A DNA stretch of 64,000 nucleotides. Origin: JAXDAY01 sp034679345 (GTDB taxonomy: Bacteria > Eisenbacteria > RBG-16-71-46 > CAIMUX01 > VGJL01). Below the pieces are notes generated by a model that did not search any database, was not told where the DNA came from, and worked only from the letters and a program-made list of their open reading frames with translations. The DNA lies in assembly GCA_034679345.1 (NCBI GenBank), contig JAXDAY010000019.1, positions 186,001-250,000 on the forward strand, read 5' to 3'. Every line of letters begins with the position of its first letter. Position 1 is the stretch's first letter. Both the position numbers and the translations under genes were made by a program. Of the stretch, positions 18,382-26,936 are shown one piece after another.

Positions 18382-21300
18382 TCAGTGGAGTAAGACGAGC
18401 TTTCGGACCTCGGACCTCCCACATGCCTGGAGCCGCACGAAGTAGATCCCGGCGGGGATCGGCCGCCCCGCGGAGTCACGGCCTTCCCAGGCGAGACGGT
18501 GGACGCCCGCCGGCAGGGCGGTCTCCGCGAGAGTCGATGCGAGGGCGCCGCGGACATCGTAGAGGCGCAGGACGACAGGTCCCGCCTCGGGCACGGCAAA
18601 CTCGATGGCCGCAGGGCTGCCGGCGCCGATCAGGATCGGGTTGGGGGAGAGCCGATCGATCCCGAAGCGCGGCTTCCAGCCGATGGGCTCCTCGATTGCC
18701 CCCGCCGCCGGAAGGCTCTCGATCGAGAGATCGTCGATCGCCGCTTCGACGAGGGAGTCGAATGCGAGGTCGCTCGCGATGAAGCGGAAGCGGACGGCGG
18801 CGCTGAGCTGGATATGCTCGGCCAGGACGAACTCCATGCGCAGCCATTGGTTCGCGCTCTCGGAGGTGCGCTCGAGATCCACCCAGCTCACCCCGCCGTT
18901 GGAGCTCGCCTGGACCAGCCATGTCTCCTCGTCGGGCCACTGCGCCAGGTTGTTCGTGTACCAGCGCCAGTAGACGAGGCGGGGCTCGATGGCATCGGTG
19001 AGATCGAAGAGCGGGGATGTGAGAGTCGTCTGCCCCCCGTCGACGTCACTGAAGTTCGCGGTGCCGCCGACCACCCCCTGGCCCGTCACGAAACAGGCGG
19101 ACCCCTCCGGAGTGTGGTCGTCCTCTGTTTGCACCGGCAGGCCGTTGCGCCAGGTTCCGATGGGATCATCGCGCACCCAGACCCCCTGCGTGGCCGTATC
19201 GCCGGGACCTCCCACGGTCCATCCCGAGTCGGTCTCGAAGATCTCCTCCACGAACGAGTCGATGCGCACGTCGAAGCCGGCCGCGAAGGCCTGGCCGCAC
19301 CAGGTCGTTGCGGAGAGGTCGAAATGGACGATCGACTCGGTCGGCATCCGGATGTCGAGCGTGCCGAGGAAGGGGGGAGAGAGCTCCTCCTGGCCTCCGG
19401 GAGGCAGGAGGGGATCGCCCGAGGCGCTCCCATGGAGGCCGAGCATCGGCTCGGTCGTGGAGAGCACCGCCTCGATCTCGCGGCCTCCATCGGAGCCGGA
19501 GTTGGAGAGCATGACCCGGATGGCGAACGCCTCGCCTGGATCACACCGGCCGTCGCCGTTTCCGAACTCCTCGTCGTCGATCGACCAGGAGTGGAGCGCG
19601 AGGACCGGCGCGTGGAGGGTGATGTCGAAGTCATCCTCCCACGGCTCGTGCCCGTCGCACGCCATCCCCATGTGGAATCGCACGGTCTCGAGATCGACGA
19701 TGTCGAGAGGCACCTGGATGATGAAATCGTCGAGGTTCGTCCCGACGCTCTGGGCCGGAATCGTGCCGTAGCTGGCCGCGCCGTCGACGACCACGATCCG
19801 CGGGTCCGCGCAGGTCAGAGTGGCGCAGGCGTTCGAGGCCGGGATGTGGCCGATGTTCTCCAGACCGATCCGCAGCTGGGCGGTCTCTCCCATGTCGGCC
19901 TGGCCGTCGGCGTCGCCGATGCTGGCGTCGTCCGCCGTGTCGTCGTCGATCACGGTGGCCGACCATACGAGCCAGGGCTGCTGTCCCGGATCGACGGCGA
20001 TCGTCCCTGTGCCGGGCAGGTAGTCCTTCTTGACGGCCTTGACGAAGAGGGGCGCCGGAGTCGTGGCGGCGGGATCGAGGGCCACCCGTCCGAGGAGGTC
20101 CGTCGTCGCCGTCACGCAGACGGAGAGGTCCTCGGAGTAGATCGTGACCGTGGCCAGGGCGACCGGGAGGGTCCCGGACTTCACGGTGACGATGTAGGCG
20201 CCCTGTCCCATCACGTACGAGCCGGAGTGGACCAGGCTCAGCTGCCCGAGGAGGCGGTTCCACTGCGGCATCGCCGGATCGCCGAGCAGGCAAAGCTCGT
20301 AATGGCACCAGCGGTTCCACGGGTCCATCTGCCAGACGACGTCGGCCTTCGAGTCGACGTTCGCCTCTCCGGCGAGGACGATGCCCTCGCCGTAGACGGC
20401 GTCGACGAACTCTCTGTCGTAGTGCTGCGAGGGGCCGATGTCGTAGCCGGGGCAATACCAGCCGTAGCGGGTGCATCCCAGGAATGCGACGGCGCAGTTG
20501 TCGTCGAGGGTGAAGGCTTCGGAGAGAGCCTGCGAGCTGGTGTTGTCGAAGTTGTTCGAGTAGCAGCCCTGCGTCGACATGAAGATGTAGCTGTGGGTGA
20601 GGCCGTCGTTGGTGAAGTTGACGACGTCGGGATTCGACATCTTCATCCCGTAAGTCGTGTTCGAGTGTCCCAGATGATGGCTTGACGGAATGCCGGAGTT
20701 GAACATCGCGATCGCGTCGGCGCCGGTCCATTCGTATCCCGGGGCGTCGCAGAGCATCAGCTTTTCGTAGCCGTTCGGATAGCCGGAGGTGCAGTAGCCC
20801 CAGTCGCAGCAGTAATCCTTCACATCGTCCATGTAGATGCAGGAGTAGGTCGGGATGTCGTCCATCCTCTCGCCCAAGAAGAGAGCGCGTTGCAGCTCGG
20901 AGACGACCGGCTGCTCGACGTACATGGAGTTCTTGTGCATCCACTGCGCCAGCTCCGTCGGGTTCGAGGCGGTGATTCTCCCGGCCGCAAGCTCCCCGAG
21001 GAAGTCCTCCTCGCCCGGCTCGCCCCAGCGGTCGTCCCCGTCTGCGTTCCAGTCGCCATCGAGCGCCTCGAAGTAGCAGTCCCCCGGGAAGGCGTCGATC
21101 GTCCCGCCGGCGTCGACATAAAGGTTGCGCACCGGAATCGCGTTCGAGTCGCCGCCCAGCATGAGATAGCGCGTGTTCCAGTTGTTGTAGGCGTCGATGA
21201 CGAAGTTGCGCAGCCGCTCGGCCGAGTCTCGGCCCGTGTAGAGCCCCTCGATTTCGTCGATCAGCATGATCTTGGCGCGCAGACCGCGGCTCGACTCGTA

Positions 21301-22059
21301 GGTGGCGAGCGCCTTGTAGGCATCGGCCATCGCCGAGGTCGTGACGATCACATACGGGTAGTTGTCCGGATCCAGCCGGCCGCCGAGCGCGGGGGCGGCA
21401 TGCGCCGAGGCGTAGAGGTCGAGCGCATCTGGATTCGCGACCATCTCCCGGAGCCGGTCGATCGTCGCCTCATCGCGTCTGAGGTTTGCGATCTCCGTGC
21501 GGCTCGCCCCCGCGATCGGCTGCGTCTCGACCTCCAGCCGGACCCGGTCGCTCCACGCGATCCGTCCCGAGAGGGGCCGAATCGTGACGGGGTAGACGCG
21601 AATGTAGGCGATCCGATGCCCCCACGCCGTCTGCTCGGAAACCAGGCGGGCCGCCTCCGGCGGGTAGGCGAGATCGCTTCCGTAGATCGCCGGATCGGGG
21701 AAGGTCGGAGGAAACGGACCCGGCTCGCTGATGGGTCGCGGCGTCGGCGCATGCGCGATCGCATAGGCGCCTTCGATCTCGCGGGGCGTCGCGGGGAATG
21801 CCCGGAAAGCGATGACCTGCTGCCCGGGCGGCACCAGAATCGCCGCTTGGCGCGCCGGGATCAAGGGAAGCCCCGGTTCGTTGAAGGTCGCGCATTGAGG
21901 GATCTGGATGATTGCGGTTCGATCGGGCGTTTCGGAGATTTCCGGTTCCTCGAAAGCGAACTCCACGACGATCCGATCCGCGAGCGCCGCGGATGCGGCG
22001 GCTACGATCCAAAGCGCGGCGACGGCTCCGACGAACCAAGAAGTCCTGCTGATGCGCAT
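18382..22059 (-). CDS. Secreted gingipain-type (C25) cysteine protease with FlgD-type C-terminal module
   Basis: This is a 1225-residue exported protease. The signal peptide covers residues 1-28 (MRISRTSWFVGAVAALWI, then ALA). A propeptide-like region with RIAYIRVYPVTIRPLSGR is followed by the C25 catalytic domain beginning near YVIVTTSAMADAYKAL. The likely catalytic dyad is the His of SSHHLGH (about residue 460) and the Cys of STQGCYSNN (about 498). Beta-rich Ig-like modules follow. The C-terminus is a FlgD-type sorting module (SPNPILIGAG, VVLRLYDVRGALAS, PAGIYFVRLQACG). AGGGAG precedes ATG 22059. It probably degrades extracellular protein or processes surface proteins. Confidence 0.87.
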   Translation of the reverse strand: MRISRTSWFVGAVAALWIVAAASAALADRIVVEFAFEEPEISETPDRTAIIQIPQCATFNEPGLPLIPARQAAILVPPGQQVIAFRAFPATPREIEGAYAIAHAPTPRPISEPGPFPPTFPDPAIYGSDLAYPPEAARLVSEQTAWGHRIAYIRVYPVTIRPLSGRIAWSDRVRLEVETQPIAGASRTEIANLRRDEATIDRLREMVANPDALDLYASAHAAPALGGRLDPDNYPYVIVTTSAMADAYKALATYESSRGLRAKIMLIDEIEGLYTGRDSAERLRNFVIDAYNNWNTRYLMLGGDSNAIPVRNLYVDAGGTIDAFPGDCYFEALDGDWNADGDDRWGEPGEEDFLGELAAGRITASNPTELAQWMHKNSMYVEQPVVSELQRALFLGERMDDIPTYSCIYMDDVKDYCCDWGYCTSGYPNGYEKLMLCDAPGYEWTGADAIAMFNSGIPSSHHLGHSNTTYGMKMSNPDVVNFTNDGLTHSYIFMSTQGCYSNNFDNTSSQALSEAFTLDDNCAVAFLGCTRYGWYCPGYDIGPSQHYDREFVDAVYGEGIVLAGEANVDSKADVVWQMDPWNRWCHYELCLLGDPAMPQWNRLLGQLSLVHSGSYVMGQGAYIVTVKSGTLPVALATVTIYSEDLSVCVTATTDLLGRVALDPAATTPAPLFVKAVKKDYLPGTGTIAVDPGQQPWLVWSATVIDDDTADDASIGDADGQADMGETAQLRIGLENIGHIPASNACATLTCADPRIVVVDGAASYGTIPAQSVGTNLDDFIIQVPLDIVDLETVRFHMGMACDGHEPWEDDFDITLHAPVLALHSWSIDDEEFGNGDGRCDPGEAFAIRVMLSNSGSDGGREIEAVLSTTEPMLGLHGSASGDPLLPPGGQEELSPPFLGTLDIRMPTESIVHFDLSATTWCGQAFAAGFDVRIDSFVEEIFETDSGWTVGGPGDTATQGVWVRDDPIGTWRNGLPVQTEDDHTPEGSACFVTGQGVVGGTANFSDVDGGQTTLTSPLFDLTDAIEPRLVYWRWYTNNLAQWPDEETWLVQASSNGGVSWVDLERTSESANQWLRMEFVLAEHIQLSAAVRFRFIASDLAFDSLVEAAIDDLSIESLPAAGAIEEPIGWKPRFGIDRLSPNPILIGAGSPAAIEFAVPEAGPVVLRLYDVRGALASTLAETALPAGVHRLAWEGRDSAGRPIPAGIYFVRLQACGRSEVRKLVLLH

Positions 22060-22140
22060 CGTGGGTCTCCCTTCTACTCCCATTGCCTTCCTCCCTGCAC
22101 ACAAACCCCGAACAATTCTAGCAGATTCGAGATTCGGATG

Positions 22141-22184
22141 CTCGATCTTTGCTCGATCCTTGCCTGATCTTTGCTTGGTCGATG
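22141..22184. repeat. 11-base tandem direct repeats between divergent genes
   Basis: CTCGATCTTTG (22141-22151), CTCGATCCTTG (22152-22162) and CCTGATCTTTG (22163-22173) are three close 11-base units, with a weaker fourth (CTTGGTCGATG, 22174-22184). The repeat is about one helical turn per unit and lies between the divergent C25 protease and methyltransferase starts, so it could be a regulator-binding array. Function is inferred from position only. Confidence 0.55.
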
Positions 22185-22256
22185 CGGGGAGGCAGGGTTT
22201 ATCATGGCGCGATCTGCCGGCGATGGACGGGCCGCGTCGGCCAGGCGGGAGGCACG

Positions 22257-23141
22257 ATGGCGCTTGAGGAAAGTGCGAAGAGGGAGGAGCCGACATCCGT
22301 GAGGCGGAGGAAGCGTTGGGGAATGGCGGCCGACAGCGACAAGCATCTCCTCTATGAGGAGGCGGTTCAGACCCCCGATGCGGATCTCGACCTGATCGAG
22401 CGGATCTATCGCGGGAAGCGGGGCCGGGCGTTCCGCAGCCTCCGTGAGGACTTCTGCGGGACCGCCGCCCTCGCCTGCGCGTGGGTGGCGCGTCGCGCCG
22501 ACAACACCGCCATCGGAATCGATCTCCACCGCCCGACGCTCGAATGGGCCCGCCGAAACCATGTGCGCGGCTTGGGCGACGCGGCCGCGCGCGTGACCCT
22601 CGTCTGCGGCGATGTCCGCTCGTCCCACCGCCCGGCGGTCGATGTCGCGGTCGCCCTGAACTACTCCTACCAGGTCTTCAAGGACCGGAGAACGCTCGAA
22701 CGCTACTTCCGAAACGTTCATCGCTCCCTCGCGCCCGGAGGGATCTTCGTCCTGGACGCCTTCGGCGGGACCGACGCGATGGGCACGATCGAGGAGAAGC
22801 GCGCGAATGGGGCGATCATCCGCTCCGACGGGCGCCGCGTCCCGCGGTTCGTCTATATCTGGGAGCAGGCCTCGTTCAATCCGATCGACCACAGGATCCT
22901 GTGCAAGATCCACTTCCGCTTCCCGGACGGATCCGAGTGGCGCAACGCCTTCGTCTACGACTGGAGGCTCTGGACGCTTCCGGAACTCCACGAGCTCCTG
23001 GCAGAGGCGGGTTTCCACGGCGTCGAGGTCTACACCGAGGGCTGGAAGGACGACACCGAGGTGCCGGACGGGGTCTACCGGCGGCGCCGGCGCTTCGAAA
23101 ACGACGCGGGCTGGCTCGCCTACCTGGTGGCCTCGAAGTAG
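22257..23141 (+). CDS. Class I SAM-dependent methyltransferase
   Basis: This is a 294-residue Rossmann-fold methyltransferase. Motif I is degenerate (LREDFCGTAALACAW) and is followed by the acidic end of strand 2 (GIDLHRPTLEWAR) and by VTLVCGDVRSS. The post-motif region VALNYSYQVFKDRRTLERYF and SLAPGGIFVLDAFGG are typical. GGGAGG precedes ATG 22257 by four bases. The substrate is unknown; no neighbour suggests a pathway. It is divergent from the C25 protease. Confidence 0.85.
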   Translation: MALEESAKREEPTSVRRRKRWGMAADSDKHLLYEEAVQTPDADLDLIERIYRGKRGRAFRSLREDFCGTAALACAWVARRADNTAIGIDLHRPTLEWARRNHVRGLGDAAARVTLVCGDVRSSHRPAVDVAVALNYSYQVFKDRRTLERYFRNVHRSLAPGGIFVLDAFGGTDAMGTIEEKRANGAIIRSDGRRVPRFVYIWEQASFNPIDHRILCKIHFRFPDGSEWRNAFVYDWRLWTLPELHELLAEAGFHGVEVYTEGWKDDTEVPDGVYRRRRRFENDAGWLAYLVASK

Positions 23142-23189
23142 CCCGATCCCCCCCGCCGCGGCGCGAACCAGACCTCGGCTGCCGGTAGC

Positions 23190-26100
23190 TCAGAAGAGGA
23201 CGACCACCGAGCGTGCGCTGCGCCCCTCCGGCGTCACGACCCGGATCCAGTAAACGCCTGTTCCGGCGGTGGCTGCGGCGGGCCACCGGAACGAGCGGAC
23301 CCCTGCGGGGAGCGGCCCCTCGTGCAGGATCGCCGACCGCCTCCCCGCGACGTCGAAGATCTCGATCGTCGCCACGACCGGCGCGGGAATGCTCACGCGG
23401 ATCTCCCCGGACTCGGTAAACGGATTCGGCAAGTCGATCCGGACATCGGAGGCGGCGGATTCCGGGCCCGCCGGAGGAGGCGGCGCGACCTCGATGCGCG
23501 CCTCCGAGAGCGCGATCTCGGTTCGGTCCAGCCTGACGCCCTGCCCATCCGAGGCCTCGATCCACGAGGCGCCCTCATCGTGGCGAAGGCGCAGGAATCG
23601 AATCTCCGCGATCGCCGCGACACCCGCGGGGATCGACCGCTCGAGCGTCAAGTCGGGGATGCAGCCGATCCGGATCCGCCCGTCGGCGGATGCGCGCGCC
23701 CGCAGGAAGTCCGCCCCTTGGAGCGAGGGCGCGAAGCCCAGGAACGCGAGTCGCGACGGATCGTGGCGAATCTCGCACTGCAGGGCGGTCAGCGGGTCCG
23801 ATGTCTCGCAGCCGATCGCCACGCGGATCGTGTCGGGTCCGGTTCCTTCCGCCTCTCGCAGGACGATCCGGCCTCCCCCCTCGGCGGCGTGGGCGAGCGA
23901 TGCGCGGGGCAGACCGTCGCACGCGGCAAAGGAGGCGCAATCGAGCGGATCGCCGGCGGTCGCATCGACGGCGCAGTCGAGAGGCAGGGGTGGGCAGTCT
24001 CCGAACTGGGCGCAAAGGCTCGCGAGGCAGTCGGCGATGTCGATGCGACCCGAATCGTCGGTGTCGGCGGCATCGAGGCAGGCGGGAGCTTCCCCGCCGG
24101 AGAACTGGTGGGAGAGGCAGGCGATGACATCGGCGATGTCGATCCCGGCGTCGCCATCGGTATCGCCCCGGATGAAGGATCGCAGGGAGATCTCGATCGC
24201 GCCGTCGATGAGCGTGGGTCGATACTCGAGGCCGTCGCAGGAGGTCATCGTGTTGACCGGCGGCGTGGCCTCGATCAGATCGAGCAAGCTCGCTCCGAGC
24301 GGCGCATCGGCAGCCACATCGACGATCATCCGCAGGATCGGGCCGTCGCCCGCCTCGAGTTGCGGCGGGCAGCTTGCGCCGAAGTCGATCGTCGCCGCGG
24401 CGCAGCCGGCGGCGCAGCTCTTGGTGAAGCCGACGGCGTCGGAGGCGCGGGTCCCGTCGATCGAGAGATCAGTGCACTGGAGGATCGCCGGGTCGAAGCA
24501 GAACTCGAGCGAGAGCGATCGTAGCGGCTGATCGTTTCGCGCCATCAGGGGGATTTCGAATCCGGTCGCGCCCTGGACGACCCGCAGGCTGTCCGGGAAG
24601 TAGTACTTCTCCCCGCATCCGATGCAGAAGACCGCGTCGCTCTCGTCGGCCACTTGCGTCACGAGGTCGCGGATCCGGATCCGATAGCCGGTCTTCGATC
24701 CGTCGCACATCTCCGCCGTCCACGGATGGGATCCGTCATTCGGAGTCGACTCGGCGATCACCTCGCAGAGGAGGCCGTTTCGCAAGAGCTGGATCTTCAC
24801 CGGCCCCTCGCAGCTCGCCGAGCTCCACTGGATCGTCTGCGCGCTGCCCGGAGGGATCTCCTCTCCGCCGTTCGGGAAGACGACCGTGGGCCGGCACGCG
24901 ACGATCGCGAAGGGAGAGTCGCTCTCGTCGAAGCCGCCCAGCTCCAGGTCGGTGACGCGAATGCGGTATTCGTCCGAGAAACCGCCGCACCGGCTCGCGG
25001 TCCACGTATAGCGGCCGTCGTTCGTCGTGCTGGAGCTGATCACGGCGCAGACCGTTCCGGCGCGCACGAGCTCGAGCTTGACCGTCTCGCCGCAGAAGCG
25101 CGAGCTCCATGTGATCTCGCGCGGAGTCGATTCCACCCATTCCTCTCCGCCGTTGGGGGAGACGACGGTTAGCTGGCAGGACGGGTCGGGGATCGAGAAG
25201 GCGGCGTCGCTCGCATCCGACGTTCCGGTCGCGAGGTCCGTGATACGAATCTTGTAGCCGCTCGTCGCCCCGGAGCATTGCTGCACGACCCACGAGAACG
25301 CGCCGTCGTTGGGCGTGCCCGCGCTGATCGTCGAGCAGAGCGTCCCGTTCCGCAGAAGCTCGATCTTCGCCTCCCCGCCGCAGTCGGAGGGGCTCCAGAG
25401 AATCTCCCGAACGGATTCGCGCGGCCAGCTCTCTCCGCCGTTGGGCGCTTCGACATCGAGCCGGCAGATCGGGATCTCGAAGGGCGCGTCGCTCTCGTCG
25501 CACTCTCCGCTGGCGAGATCGCAAACGCGCACGGCGTATCCGTCGCTCGAGCCCCCGCAAGACTGGACGATCCATGGATGCGAACCGTCGTTCGGCGTCT
25601 CCGTGGCGATCGTCGCGCAGACGGAGCCGGCGCGCACGAGCTCGAGCCGGACGAGATCCCCGCACTCGGGGGCATCCCAGAGGATGGTGCGTTCCGTCGC
25701 CTCCAGCCAGGATTCCCCGCCGTTGGGCGCCGAAAGCAAGGGCGCGCAGGGATCGATGCAGAACGTGCCGTTCGTCTCGCCGGCGAGACCCGAGGCGGCG
25801 TCGGTGACGCGGAGCTTGTAGCCGCACTCGCCTCCGCAGGGTTGCGCGATCCACTCGAACGAACCGTCGTTCTCGGTCCCGGAGGCGATCGTCCGGCAAA
25901 CCCCGCCGTCCCGGACGAGCTCGATCGTCACGCTGGAGCCGCAGTTCGTGCTGCCCCAGAGGATCGAGACGGGGCTTCCCTGATCGAATCGGTCCTCGCC
26001 GTTCGGGCTCTCGACGAAAAGCTGGCAGCTTCCCGTGGGGATCGAGAAGGCCGCGTTGCTCTCGTCGGTTCGTCCACCCCCGAGGTCGGTGAGCCGGATG

Positions 26101-26936
26101 CGATATCCGCTCAGCGCGCCGTTGCACTGCTGGGGGATCCATCCGAACGAGCCCGTGTTCGGCGCCGCCGCGGCGATCGTGTTACAGAGAATCCCCTCGC
26201 GAAGCAGATCGATCCGCATCGGGCCGTCGCACTGAGAGGAGCCCCAGGTGATCGTCTGCAGGGACCCCTGCTCCCAGCTCTCCCCGCCGTTCGGCGACGT
26301 GACGGTGATCACGCAGTTGCTCACGGGAGGGCAGTCGTTCTCGCCCGGCGCGCCCCAGCGGACGACGCCGAAACGGGCGCAGTAGTCCTCCACGGGCGGG
26401 CTGGAGCCGTCGACGAACTTCGCCTCTCCAGTGCTCGGATACGCGCCGCTGCCGAATCTCGATTGTGGCCCCTCTCCGATCACAGCGAACCAGTAGAAGG
26501 GGAAGACCTTCTGCGTGGATGGGATCGAGAAGCTCACGAGGTTCCCCGATACTCCGTCGCCGCCGCCTTCGGGCCAGTCGAGATCGGGCAACTCGAGTAT
26601 GCCGGGGCCGCAGGCGGCGTAGTCCTCGAGGTATCCCTGGCCGGCGGGGAGGTCGTGGTCGACGCCGAACTGGATCGTGGCGACGGAAGGATCGGCCTCG
26701 GGACGGAAGGCGGCGAGGAACCAGACGATGGCGATCTCCTCCTCGGGGAGCTTGCTCGTCGTGGGGTTGAGCTGCTCGCAGATCTGCGGGAGCGCGCTCG
26801 CGCAGTAGTCGGCGCTGCTCGTGTAGATGATCGCATTGTCGGTGTGGACCACGAGGGCGCCGTTGGCGTTGCGCCCCGCGCGCGCCGCGCCGACGGCGAG
26901 ACAGGCGAGAAGTCCGCAGAAGATGACGGCTCTCAT
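23190..26936 (-). CDS. Secreted Kre9-like repeat protein with cohesin-like, dockerin and FlgD-type modules
   Basis: This is a 1248-residue exported protein. The signal peptide is MRAVIFCGLLACLAVGAARA. After a beta-rich N-terminal domain come six Kre9/KNH-type repeats (bases 24618-26315), each with PNGGE, a WxSxxC core, IELLRxG, NDGSF and a DESDA ending. Next is a cohesin-like domain, then a dockerin type I pair (GDTDGDAGIDIADVIA and DTDDSGRIDIADCLA, calcium-loop Asp residues visible), a second cohesin-like stretch, and a FlgD-type module ending GVYWIRVVTPEG. Its ATG overlaps the upstream gene's stop (ATGA), so both are translated together. An adhesive or scaffold role is inferred. Confidence 0.82.
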   Translation of the reverse strand: MRAVIFCGLLACLAVGAARAGRNANGALVVHTDNAIIYTSSADYCASALPQICEQLNPTTSKLPEEEIAIVWFLAAFRPEADPSVATIQFGVDHDLPAGQGYLEDYAACGPGILELPDLDWPEGGGDGVSGNLVSFSIPSTQKVFPFYWFAVIGEGPQSRFGSGAYPSTGEAKFVDGSSPPVEDYCARFGVVRWGAPGENDCPPVSNCVITVTSPNGGESWEQGSLQTITWGSSQCDGPMRIDLLREGILCNTIAAAAPNTGSFGWIPQQCNGALSGYRIRLTDLGGGRTDESNAAFSIPTGSCQLFVESPNGEDRFDQGSPVSILWGSTNCGSSVTIELVRDGGVCRTIASGTENDGSFEWIAQPCGGECGYKLRVTDAASGLAGETNGTFCIDPCAPLLSAPNGGESWLEATERTILWDAPECGDLVRLELVRAGSVCATIATETPNDGSHPWIVQSCGGSSDGYAVRVCDLASGECDESDAPFEIPICRLDVEAPNGGESWPRESVREILWSPSDCGGEAKIELLRNGTLCSTISAGTPNDGAFSWVVQQCSGATSGYKIRITDLATGTSDASDAAFSIPDPSCQLTVVSPNGGEEWVESTPREITWSSRFCGETVKLELVRAGTVCAVISSSTTNDGRYTWTASRCGGFSDEYRIRVTDLELGGFDESDSPFAIVACRPTVVFPNGGEEIPPGSAQTIQWSSASCEGPVKIQLLRNGLLCEVIAESTPNDGSHPWTAEMCDGSKTGYRIRIRDLVTQVADESDAVFCIGCGEKYYFPDSLRVVQGATGFEIPLMARNDQPLRSLSLEFCFDPAILQCTDLSIDGTRASDAVGFTKSCAAGCAAATIDFGASCPPQLEAGDGPILRMIVDVAADAPLGASLLDLIEATPPVNTMTSCDGLEYRPTLIDGAIEISLRSFIRGDTDGDAGIDIADVIACLSHQFSGGEAPACLDAADTDDSGRIDIADCLASLCAQFGDCPPLPLDCAVDATAGDPLDCASFAACDGLPRASLAHAAEGGGRIVLREAEGTGPDTIRVAIGCETSDPLTALQCEIRHDPSRLAFLGFAPSLQGADFLRARASADGRIRIGCIPDLTLERSIPAGVAAIAEIRFLRLRHDEGASWIEASDGQGVRLDRTEIALSEARIEVAPPPPAGPESAASDVRIDLPNPFTESGEIRVSIPAPVVATIEIFDVAGRRSAILHEGPLPAGVRSFRWPAAATAGTGVYWIRVVTPEGRSARSVVVLF
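24618..26315 (-). repeat. Six Kre9-like Cys-containing repeats, about 283 bases each
   Basis: Six consecutive protein-coding units of about 94 residues. Each has four conserved Cys: the first residue, one after the WxS strand, one in the xxGxxC strand and one after NDGSxxW. The repeats are diverged at DNA level, so they are an old family rather than a recent amplification. Confidence 0.85.

Noticed and set aside
18499..20685. 728-codon plus-strand frame opposite the C25 protease
   Set aside because: Shadow frame; composition skewed to Asp/Arg/Val without motifs.
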